Origin: Tribonema minus
Taxonomy: Eukaryota; Sar; Xanthophyceae; Tribonematales; Tribonemataceae
Direction: 5' to 3'
Assembly: GCA_017506865.1 (NCBI GenBank)
Contig: JAFCMP010000071.1
Coordinates: 124,001 to 188,000, forward strand
Length of the DNA stretch: 64,000 nt
Each line of letters starts with the position of its first letter. Within the stretch, counting starts at the first letter, position 1. Positions 35,201 to 47,200 of the stretch are shown piece by piece. Below the pieces are notes generated by a model. The model was not told the origin of the DNA and did not search any database. It saw only the letters and a program-made list of their open reading frames with translations. The translations under genes and the position numbers were made by a program.

Positions 35201-38200
35201 CGGCGGCCTGGAGCAGGTCTGCGATGGGTGCGGCAACCTCTTCATCAGACGCACAGCAGCAAGCGCCACGACACCATCTGATGATCTAGGGGCCCTGGAC
35301 CAGTGCGACGTGTGGCGCTGCGCCGACTGCCTCGCAGGCCCGGTCGCCGCGACAGCATGCACACTGTCAGGCTGTGACCGTGCATCAGGCCATGATCACA
35401 TTGCTGACATACACACCCGACCAACGACATGCGCGGCGGCAGCGGGTGGTGCAGCTGTTGGTGGGGGGAATAGCCTGAAGCCAACAGCCGCGCTGCTCGC
35501 CGCCGCTAGCAAATGTGGTCCCATACGCAAAATCCTCGGATGCGAGCACCTGGGGGTAGACCCCAGGCAAGCCCATGCATCTACGTTGGACGGTGTGGCA
35601 GATGCGCCGCTGCCGAGACTGACCCGGAGCAGCACAATGGGTGTGCTGCCTGGCGAAAGTCGTGCTAGCGATAGCGGCGCAACGATGTCAAGCAACGATC
35701 GTGTGCCCAGCACACCTGGCAGTGCCGCAGCTGCTGTCGCAGCGGGCGCTCAGTCTAGCGAATGCCCCAGGGACCCGACGGGATCACACTGGCAAGGCCT
35801 GCTGGGGGCGGCTGGCGCACTCGCGCGCAGGGTACGTGCACTGGCCCTTGCCCCCAATCGGGCACGCGTCACGGTGCTTTGCGCTTGGCCGACGGGTACC
35901 AAGCTTGGACCCTGCCGCACGTCACGCCGACTGCATATGCGGCCGGCGCCCAGCGACGCGCCAGCAACACAGACCCTGCTGGGCCGGACTTCCTGCGCAC
36001 CGCTGGTGAGTCAGATGCATGACCTGACGGTCACGTTCAGCTTGCTCTCCCTCCGAGAAGAAGGTAATGACCTGGCAACGGTGTTTGACCAACTCTCCCT
36101 TAGGGAACCGGTCGTTGCCAGGTCGCCTCGCCAGCCAGCCGGGAAACGTGGTGAGTCAGACGTAACGCAGGCTGGTGATAACAGCACCCACGCAACAATG
36201 ACCGAGACAGCACCTGTCGCGGCTATGGTTGCCAGTGGAAAGCGCAGTCGACGCAGAGGTAAACACAGACGGCGGACGCAGGAGCGACAGGCCCAGTGCG
36301 ACAATTCTCGTGCACCCCTGGCACCAGCCACCACACCGCCGAGGGGCGGTGCCTCTGCCCCCTCAGCACCAATATCCGGGCCGGCGAAGGTCACCACCGT
36401 GACGGTGGCGACCCGGATACCCTCAACCGTGTGCCATACAGTCACCGTGGAGGAGCAGCAAGACGCGCTGGCAAAAGCCACCAACTATGGTTTTTCCACT
36501 TGGCACACGGGCCTGCAGGCACTCCACAAACAGGCGCTTGGGGAAAACACAGCGACGCTAGCACGTGGTGGGGAGCTTCGCCCCGTGAGCAACGTGGGCA
36601 ACGGCAACTGCCTGATTCATACAGCTCTACACGGCATAGGCAGCGTCGCAGTTGAGCACGGACTGCCGGCCCCAGCACTGGTGATTGCCATGCGAGAGGC
36701 ACTGCTGGACGGGATGGTGGCATACGTCACGCAGGGGGCGGGCAAACAAGGGGCCAGCATGTCATCGATGCGTCAACTGACCGCGCATGCAGCAGCCCAA
36801 CCTGCGTGTACACGTGAACAATTCGACACGTACGGGACACGCGCTCGCTGCCTCGCAATCGAGTACGGCACAAATGAAACGGACAGCGCGGACAGCGGGC
36901 ACACGCTCCTGCTGCAACGCCTACAGGAAGAGGGCGTGTGGGGACGGCCCCTCGGTTTGTCTGTGTGGGCCATTGTTGCAGCGGTCTACGCGGTCTCGGT
37001 GACGGTGTGGCAGGCCGAGCCTCAGGCCACTGGCAGCACGCAAAAATCAACAGGGCTGGTGCTGGCACAACTGATGGGGCTGCCAGCGGTATTCGCACCG
37101 GCAACTCCAGCTCAGCCTGACTGCCATGCTGTGGACGCCGCCTGGGCTATATACAAATGTGGGACACTTTGAACTGCTTGTCGCCCCTGCGGCAGCTCCG
37201 CCCTTGCCAACCACTATGACAGCGTCGGCGACCACTCAAGCTAACAGCACCCACATCACGGCTCCGAGTCGGACACAGCCCCGTACTGCGCTGCAGTTGC
37301 CACAGCAGCCTGAGCCACTGAGGTGTCCTTTATGCACACTGGCATTTTGGCAGCTTGGTCAGAAAGAGGACAGCAAACAGCGAGGCAAACTGTCAGCTGC
37401 GAGCCGCATGGCACCGATAGTGGCCCACTTCAACGGTGGTAGCTGCACGAGGTCGATGCTGAACCCTGAGGCGAGCACATCACACTGTCAGCAAAATCTG
37501 GCGGCAGCATACGCCAAGGGCATCCGGCAGCAGGTTGATCACGACCCATCCGGTGACCGTGCCCCTTCAGGCAGCAGTACCTGCAACACTGGGGCACACC
37601 ATGCCAAGCGTGTGCAGGAGATGAGCACCATGTATGGTTGCACGGCAGAAGACCTCCTACGGGCGGTAAGGAAGCTGAGTGCATGCACAGGTGCCTGCGG
37701 TCTGGTCCATATGTCAGCCAGCGCGGGGCAGAGGCAATGCGCGCTGACCTCGCCATGCCACACGTGTCGACGGAATGGAAGCGCCCCCACGCGCGCACGC
37801 CCGGCAGTACCCCCGGGCCAGTCCGAGGGCGGGGGTGCGGGTAGCGACGGCGCGGCCGCGGCGGCGGGGGCTGCCGCAGCGACACCTCCAAAGCCACCGG
37901 CGGTGCCGGCTAGTGGCGCTGCCAACTCAAAGTCCAGCAAGAAACGCCCGGCGGCCACGGCAACCGGCGCGCAACGCCGGCGCCGAACGGCAGCTGCTGC
38001 GGCACCGCCTGGCAGCGCCGGCAGCCGCACTCAGTCTAACAGCCTAAGGCTGCAGGACAGCAGCCCCCCCCACGGGACGGCCGTGGGATGGGCGGACATG
38101 GACTTGGACCCGCCGGACGATGCCGCGTCACCGCCCCCCCCGACCACCACCACCAGTGGCAGGCCCTCAAAGCCCCAGTCACGAGCATCCCTGGCTTGGG

Positions 38201-41200
38201 ACCTCTCGACGCCCTCGGTCGTCCACGCACTTGACCAGACCAATGAGGCGGATCTACTGCTGCTACGGTTCACCACGACTGCCAACCCCTTCCGCACTCA
38301 GCTGCAGTGCACCCAGTGGGCACGGCTAGTGGAGCACGCCACACGACTACTGGCGGACGCCACAGACAGTGCACGTGAGGCGGCACGGGTGCGCCTCCAC
38401 CATGGTGCCGGGGCGTTTGCTCATCAGGTTTCTCAGACTCTAGTGCAGCGCGGCTACAGGCTGCTGCACCAGCTAGCAGCAATGGCCTTTGGTAGGCAAC
38501 CGGAGGGAACCGGTATGCCGCCTGCGGCCCGGCTGGCAGCGTTGCTGTCTGGCGACTTTGCGGAGCTACTGAGAAAGACGCTGTCAGCAGCAGCGGCGCT
38601 GCGGGCCCCCAAACCAAACAACGCAGCTACGGCGTCGGCACAAACGAACTTCGATGCCGACTGGACGGAGGCTGACTCCAGGCAGCAAACAGCATGCGCT
38701 GCCCTCTCAGGCAAGCGACGGGGGGTAGGCCTGGCTGCCGCACGACTAGAGGCGCGTGAAGCATGCGCCCCAGCAGACGAGGTCACGGCACAGGTGCTGG
38801 CAGCAAAGCACCCTGAAACTGGCACCCGGCCCGGGGTAGTCGATACGCCAATGGAGCAAGTGCGCGGCCTGGTACGCGACGCCCGGCGGCACTGCTTGCA
38901 CGGCGCAGGGGTGGCAACGACCGCCGGGCCCGCTGGCAGCGGCAGTCCCGTCTTCGAATCGGGTCAGGCGCATGATCGCAGTGATAGGCCTGAGGATGCT
39001 GCCAGCGCAGCCGGACGGCGCCTCGAGGTGGAGGCGACAGACATACTGTCGACCTTGTCCGCAGCAGGGGCGGGGAAGGCAGGAGGGCTGGACGGCCTAC
39101 GCTATGAACACCTCTTGATGGCCGCTGGGCCTGGTGCACCAGTGAAAGCAGCCACCCGCCCCGTGGGCAGTGCCTCGCCAGGACTAGCTGGTGATTCAGA
39201 ATCGGATGTGATGGAACCGGCATTCGCCCATCACCTGGCCAAGGTGTTCACGACGCTGCTTGTTGAGCCCGAACTGCTGCCGGAGCAATCGCAACGGCTT
39301 CTCCGCGCCGCGGCCCTCTCAGGCATAGGACAGAAGCGGCGTCCGATCGCCTGCTCCAGTGTCTGGCGCAGACTCCTCGGGTCCACAGCGGCACGGGGTG
39401 TCAAGGGCAAAATATCGGGGCTGCTGGCCTCCATGTCGCAGTTTGGCGTAGGATACCGGTCTGGCGTCGAGCATGTGGCAGCGCGCGCGCGCGTGTGGCA
39501 CGAGCTGTATGGCACCACAATCCAGCTGGACTGTGAGAACGCATTTAACAGTGTGGATCGCGCCGCCATTGTGCAGGGACTTATGCTCTTCTGTCCGGAG
39601 CTGCTCCCGCACTTTGAGTCCGTATACTGTGGTGACACTGCCCCAGAGATGCGAGTGGAGGTGAACGGTGAAGCTCGCATTATCTGCTCCCACCTAGGGT
39701 GCCAGCAAGGGGACCCTCTAGGGCCGCTGTACTTTGCAGTGGCAGCGGCATTCCTACTCTTCTACCCTGATGGAGTGAATGCGACGCCCGGCAGTATGCC
39801 GGCCTACGGCCACAGCACAGCGGAACCGCCAGCCCCGCACTGCGCTTTCCTGGATGACCTCAACGTGCTGCAAGCTGCCTACTTCGACGATGCAGCGGCC
39901 GCTGGGGTGGCAGAGGTGATCCGTCGGCTTGCGGCAGGGGGCCTACGCGTTCGACCAGACAAGTCGCTGGCCATTGCCATGCGCGGCACAGTGTTTGATG
40001 AAGCGGCCAGAGCACGCCTGCGCGCCCTTGACATACCGTTTGTGGACGCCACCATGCCAGAATCCAGTCAGGGCTTTACGTCGGTCGGGGTACCGGTAGG
40101 GCACCCAGCCTATGTGCATGCTGCCATGAGCAAGCATCTTGTTGACGCAGGGACATGGCGATTGTCGTGGCAGCTAGCTGGGATGGCGCGGCATCACCTA
40201 CAGGCAGCACAGTTCATTCTGCGCAGGTCACTGACGAAGCGCATGGGCTTCTTAGCTCGGGTCGTTGACACGGCTTTGAGTGAGACATGGCTGCACGCAT
40301 TTGACGGGTTCTGTGCATGGACGCTTGAACGCATGCTGCACCTGCACGGCTGCGCTACCGCGGCAGTCATGAAGTCACACCTGCTGGCCGCCTGCACTGC
40401 TGGTGACAATGAGGTAGCCAGCAGTGGCAGCGTGCTGGTATTGCCGCGCTTGGGCCCGCCAGAACTCACGGACATCGCAGTGCCACTGCGGGCGTCACGG
40501 TTGCCGGAGCGACGAGGCGGTCTGGGCATGCCGCTTTTGGGGCTACTGGCACCAGCCGCATACACGGCCCAGGCATGCACAACACTGCGGCCTGCAATAA
40601 TTCATGCCACTGTGGCAGCAGGGGCCCTGAGGCTCGGCACTGACGAACACGGCGCAGTCACCTGGTTCGCGCAGCACTCATGCGCAATACGCGAGGACCA
40701 GGGACTGCCGCCAATCATCGAGGCCGTGCGACGCTCTACGCGAGCGCTGACAGCTGATGGCGGCGAAAAATCACGCACAGCTGTGGCCGAGCAGCTCCCA
40801 GCATCGTTGCTACGGTGGGCAGCGGATACAACGGCCGCAGCGTCGACGCTCCCCACTGCGGTGCAAGCGATCTACGCCGCAACTGCCGTCACGGAGACGG
40901 GGACCACTGAGCCAGCCCCACACACCCACGGCATTGTGCCTGGCGCCGAGGCGGCCGCTGCGGCGGCGACCGTACCTGGCCCTCAAGCCGCTGCCGCGGC
41001 TGCCTCTTCCACGCCCGCTAAAACACAAACTAGCGCGGAAGAAAGCAGCTGCAGCGGCGGGCAGGAGGACGACGACGACAACTGGGAGGCCTATGCTGAC
41101 GAGATCTGCAGAAAGGTAGTGCCCCGCCGCCGGCGCGGTCACTTCACGCACGGACTACAAGCCGGCCTTTCAAATGTTCTTCGACGTCAATACGAGGACT

Positions 41201-44200
41201 GCCTGGTGGAGGACCTAGAGGCTGCCTCGGCTGGTGCCGTGGGCAAGCCGACGCAGGCTACACTTATTGGTGACTTGCGTGACACCAGCCGCCGCCGCCA
41301 ACAGGCTAGCGCGCGGGTCCTGGCGCAGCTGCGCAGCCAGCGTGCGTCCGGGGCAATGGCGTGGATGAGCGTGCCACCCGCTGCCAATGACCGCCCGGGT
41401 GCGGCGCCCATGTCCAGTATGGCAGCAGCCACGATGATTATGGTTGCGATCTTTATAGACGGGTGGGGCATACAGGGCGAGGTGGGCCCATGGCGGTGCA
41501 GTGACGTGAGCCCCACCTCCACGCATGCGATCAGCTGCCCCAGCCAGCACATACGGGGGCACAACGCGACACACACTGCCCAAAAGCGGTGCCTACAGCG
41601 CATCTTGAGACAGCACCATGTCTCTATTGTCCGCAATGAGGACGCTAGCGTCTTCAAGGTACCGGGGTATCGGGCGGACACAGTCATTGACCCAGGGTGT
41701 CTGCACTTTAGCAGTGCATACCGTAACAAGGGAATAGTGCTAGACACAAGTGTGCGCGCGCCCACAGCGAGCTCGTACCTGACAGGCAAAACAAATGCCT
41801 CGAACACGGACGGCTATGCTGCTGGGGTGGGGGAGGACGCGAAGGTCAAGCACCACACCGGCACCTTGACGTCATCTTGGGCTTTTGTGCCATTCGTGCA
41901 GGAGTCGTACGGACGGCTGGGCAAGCAGACAAGCCTTTTTGTTAAGGAGTTGGCAATGCACTCAGCACTGTGCTCAGGGGGGGGGAAGGCAGATGTGTTA
42001 CGCAAGGCCGGGTTAGCTAAGCGTCAGATCCACATTGAGCTGAGCATATCGCTGGCGCGGGAGTTGGCGGAGCGCGTCATGGCATACACACGTGGAGCGC
42101 GAATGCTGGGCTGTGTTGCGGCGCCGGTATCCAAACTCCTAGGGCACAGCGCAGACTAGGCTGCTGCGTTGACGCAAGCTTTTCGATTGCATAGGCAACC
42201 CGGCCTCCCTTGGGCCTTTATAAATACAAGTCCATACGTACATCCTGCTGTGTTTTGTGCCTTTCGCACGGCTTTTGAGCCTTAGCGAGCCTCAACAGAA
42301 GATGTTTGCAGGGCAGATTCAATCTTACAAATATTGTGGTACACAGCATAGGACAATGCTGCAAGGAATCTGGCACAAAAGCCCAAAACTCGTTGAAACA
42401 GGCAAAAAACCTGTTCGATCAGCAATAAACCTGTTCAACGAGTATACGCGTACCCGTTTCACAGAGCACAAGTTTAATAGCCGCTCTCACAAGTATTTCA
42501 ATACTTGTACGCGTACCTGTCAAAACTTTTTTCGCGTTACGCGCGACCTGTTCAGCGATGGCACTACGCGCCATCTCTGATCTGCTTGTGAACAAGAACA
42601 TTTCAAAAATAAGGTCGCAGGCCATGACTAAATGTTTCATGCCTTTGCAGCTTCATGTCTTTGCAGCTTCATCCTCCCCTCTTACACAGTTGAAGTCAGA
42701 CGGCCAACCAGCACTCACCTGTTTAGTGCGGGCTCCCTTGGTGTATGTCAGCGTCAGGCCCACCGGGCAGGCCTTCGTGTTGGTATCAGAGTCGGCCTGT
42801 CCATAGCCACAATCCTGCAAGAGCGCCACAATCAGATGACCAGCAAACGCATAAGGTCACTGATGAGCGCACTTTGCGTGCAGATGCATCTGTCAGCTGC
42901 GGCGCACTCTGGTGCTTGCGTTGTAAGTTTTTGCAGGGCAAAGCATTGTTGAACAGCATCTGGTGTTTGCCAACAGCAAACCATTGTCACAGCAGCGACA
43001 GACATGACTCAGGCATGAATTACAGCAGTTGCCAAGTGTATCCATAGCCATGCTCAACGGCCCCCAAGAAAGTGTGCGAGCTATTGGCGCAATACATGCA
43101 CTATCATGGCAGTATTGGCGTGTCATGCTCTGAGAAATGACTTTTTTATGAGTCATCCTCATACGTCGGCCACATGAGAAAGCACACCTCCCTTTTCCTG
43201 TACTACATTACATACCCAAGAACTTCTAGAAGTATGACCTTGCCAGCGCAGGTTACGATGAGGTGATGTAGCTGTCACCAGCAAGGTCTCAGGTGATCAT
43301 ACTATGTGATACAGCTCGCATTGCCTTGTGTGGCGTGAGCTGCCTCAGTTGCTGATGCTCTCTCAGAAGAGCCGCATCAAAACACTTCAGGTTACATGAA
43401 TCCGTTGCAGTACCTAGTGATTGCATGGCTGTGTCTTCGACATGGGCCATGCTTATTTTGCCTGAAGCCCAGAAGTGTTCAATTGTGCTGTGTGTTAAAG
43501 TATGATTGTTCCCTGAACCAAGCCCAGTGCAAAAATGCAGAACATATGTGAGTGAACATGCATACCAGCAGCTTACTTCAGGCACTTCTAAATAGCCAGA
43601 AGCTTGCATCACATACCGGTATTGTGCCTGGGCCGCCATTGCCATTGCTGTCGCCCCAAGAGAAGTATCTTGAGGTTGGGATAGCAGGTACTGGTAGTGT
43701 GGGATCATGTTGGTCGCAGATGCATGTACCAGTGGCTGTGTCACACACACCGTGGTTGCTGCACACCACTGACGCCAGCGTCCTGCTTGCACAGACAGGA
43801 ATTTTCAATTGTATTGTTACTTTGCGTCACACTCAGGTAGATGTCATGGGTGAAAATAGCGCAATAACCAATGTTGCGTTGCGTGGCTGTTTACTGTTTT
43901 GAGGCACTGCCATAGGTCATGCATACAGTGGCGCTGCGAATCAGTGCCTATGCGCGACAAATTCAAGGACGTTCAGACACAAGTGCATCAGAACTCGCAC
44001 CAATCTGTGACATCAGTAAAGTGGGCCGCAGAGCACTCCTTCACACTGTTCGGATGGCTCATAAACGTATGCTTCAGCGTGAGCTCGTTTCAAGAGTGCA
44101 CACTTTAGCTGGCAATCATCTGAGGAAATGTTGATGCGGCAAGCTCTCAAAGTACATGCAGCACAGCACTGGCAAGAAGCACGTGGTGCACAACAGAACA

Positions 44201-47200
44201 CAATGCAGGCCAACAAGTGTGCCCTCACCTTTTTGGCCCTGCAATGGACAAGGTCTTGAGTGTGGCGCCGGCGTAGACAGCATTGACCAGAGAAAAATTA
44301 GGCAGGTTTCCGTAGGCACTTGTGATGGTAATAGAGGTATCAGTGTTAGAGGCCTGTGAAAAGCAGACAACAGCATTGAAGCATGCATCAGTCAACAGCT
44401 GCACTTTGCTGCCTGATGCTGGCTTTAGTGTGACAAACAAGAATGCGGGCAAACTGCTCAGTGCTTCAAGACAGCGTTGGACAGAATTTGACTGGGGTGA
44501 CACACTCTGCTGCAGCCTGGCATACAAACGCTAATGTACCATGTGCCGCAGCTGCACAAAGCGATCACGCCTGCATCAATTCCTGCCATGCGCCAGCATT
44601 CACTAAAGCCGGTTAAAGTACGTGCAAAATCTCCGACGCTCTGGTGTCAGGGAAGAGTATGTCAATGGCAGCAAGGCTGCGAGGAACGTCAATGTAGTGT
44701 GTGATCAGCAGAATCGGCGAGATCGTGTTGCTGTGGCAGCGCTGCACTGCCTGTGTCTTGACCTGGAATATCATCATGTTAGGTTCGCAATGTAAACTTT
44801 GTCATGTGGACCACCTGCAACAAACTCAGGGCAGCAAGGTGAGGTATGCATGGTGGAGTGGGAGATCATCAACTTCGAACAATGGACCTTGAAGGAAAGC
44901 GGCACATGGGACATCCAGTAAGCACGAACAGAAATGGCGCGTTGTGCCATTGCTGCATACATATATATACATGGTTGCGCGTAGCGCGAACATAATTCAA
45001 CAAGCACATTTGCGAATATTGAAATACTGGTGAGAGCAGCTGCAGGTATGGGTTTAACTCAGGTTCTGTGCCAACGGGTAGGCATATGCTTGTAGAACAG
45101 GTTATTGCTGATTGAAAAGTTTTTTTGCCTGTTTCAATGAGATTTTGAGCTGTTGTACCAGAGTTTTTTGCAGCAATGTCCCATGTTGTGTACCACAACA
45201 TATATTGCTTGAATCTGCCATGTGAACATCTCCTGTTGAGGCTCAGCATGACTTGCAAGCCGTGCTTGAAGAGGCACAGAGCACAGGTGGATGTGCTGAT
45301 TCAGATTCAGAAGCATTCCGTAGCTGACATGCGCAATGTACATGCAGCTTACTGACATGCACATCTCTTTGGCGGCATGTTCAGGGCCAGTGATTCCATG
45401 GCATTGAATGTTGAGTCGATGAAAACAAATGCTCGCTTTGGGATGCCACTGCGTTTGAGCCGCTATGGTCTCCACTATTTGAGACTGGCAGTTGACCTGT
45501 TCGCTCGTCAGTGGCGGCTCGCAACGCTCGCTTGCTGTGCCAAATTCAATTTCCCGGCGGCGACAACACGACAATTTTAAAGTATTTATTCGGAGGAGCT
45601 CGCGCTGCATGCAAAAGCAGTATTGTGAGGATTTTACTCGTACCGCGACTCATCAGCTGTGGGCCAGCACAGTCCTTACTCGTTGCCTCACATGACAGGT
45701 TACGCGTACGAGTTATCGTATTCCGCGGCCACCGGTACAAGTTGAAACGCGTCTTCAAAAAAATTGCACTCGTACCCGTGCCACGCGTGTACGCGCTATC
45801 TCTGAGTACTAGTCACTGTGTTGTCATGCTGTGCAGAAGGCTATGCCTGCACTAGCACAGGTGTCGAAATGCTATGAACTAAATACACTTCACCCAGACT
45901 ACATGAGGTACTTGTCCACGTGAACTTACCGTAACGGCTGCTAGGTCTAGGTGGAATATGACTACAGCTTTTTGAAGGCAACTCTGCAGCGCGTTATCCC
46001 AGCACTCACGTCACATACAGAGTCGGGGCTGCCAGGCGAGATGGTCACGTCATTTGTGGTCACGCCATAAGCCGCTAGTCCTGTGAGGCCAGTGATGGCA
46101 GACTTCACATCGGCTGCCTTGGCGCTGCAGTCGAGCTTTGCAGTCATCTCACCTGCACACAATCACGCACATCAGGACGGAGATGGTTTCAGGCGACAAG
46201 GTATATCGATCTATAGAGATTGCAAAAGCCCCACTTGCTGTACATCATAGAAACGAACATACTCGAAGTATATGCTGTGTAAAGGGAAGCCGATCACTGC
46301 CGATCACGGTCATTGAAATGGTTATAGTACACCTGCTGGTTCTAGAAACTGCTGCTGCTGCGTTTTTGCTTTGGCAAGTATCCGCTGAGCATCGCTTTGG
46401 GCAATACCACTCGACTGACTGACACCGACAAACTGGGCACATGCACACGGCCATGCCGCCCAGACATGCAAGCTCACCCTCAAACTCCAGATAAAACGAG
46501 CCTGAACACCCTGAGCATGACGGGCACGTGAGAGTTGAAACAGTCTGCAGCGAGACGGTGAGGCCTGTGGTGGCAGAGGTGACACGAGCTGGTGGTGGCC
46601 AGCCTCGGGCGGGGCGGGACTCAATGATCGCAACCTGTCGCACGCAGATAGAGATGCGCATGAAGCAGAAAGTGCGGAGTGAGACGAGAGTACAGATAGG
46701 CATGGCTACAAATGTTCCTGCTGCAAGGGATATTGTAGAACGAGAGTCAGAATGCTGTTTTAAAAGTACCACTGGAAGACGGAATCTTTGCAGAGCAGCC
46801 TCAGATCGGGTCATTGACGCTGACACCGCACAGACGCTAGAGGTGGTATCTCACCCGCCACACAATCTGGAGACATGAAATGGCTGCACCTGCAACGCAA
46901 ACACTACGGTCGCTTTACGAATGTACATCACTGCATTTCTAGAACTCACTTCAGAGCTTGGGTGGGCAACAGAGGTGCAGGTTTGGCGCTGTGTGTCATC
47001 CTGACAGCTCATTAGGTACTGCATGTCTGGACACGCCTACATGGTAATGAGTGATTGTCATTGTGAGCAGCTCTGGCGCTGCTGGTACCGCTGCTCAAAT
47101 GGCAGTGTACCTCCACCCACCCACCCACTGTGCACTGCTACCAGCATGATTGTGCACAACAGTGCAGATGAACATGGGTAATGCCCAACAGTGGGTTAAA

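Larger units (their letters stand above)
33422..42587 (+). mobile_element. Full-length non-LTR retroelement (RT plus restriction-like endonuclease, OTU protease)
   Basis: The 9.2-kb element lies in antisense orientation in gene A intron 10. Boundaries come from comparison with the inverted short relative at 44921-45804, which shares both ends. The 5' end starts CAGAGATAGCACGTA and the 3' end is nearly its reverse complement (TACGCGCCATCTCTG), a short imperfect terminal inverted repeat of about 15 bp. It carries a 5' leader of 424 bp, overlapping ORF1 and ORF2, and a 3' region of about 430 bp without a poly(A) tail. A restriction-like endonuclease places it with the R2/NeSL/CRE-like side of non-LTR elements rather than the apurinic-endonuclease LINEs. 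No clear target duplication is visible. Both long frames are open, suggesting a recent insertion. Confidence 0.75.

Noticed and set aside
33422-42587. Interpretation as a LINE inserted into an older DNA transposon
   Set aside because: The short relative shares the element's own leader and the first codons of ORF1, so the ends belong to the RT element itself rather than to a separate host transposon; still open until more copies are seen.
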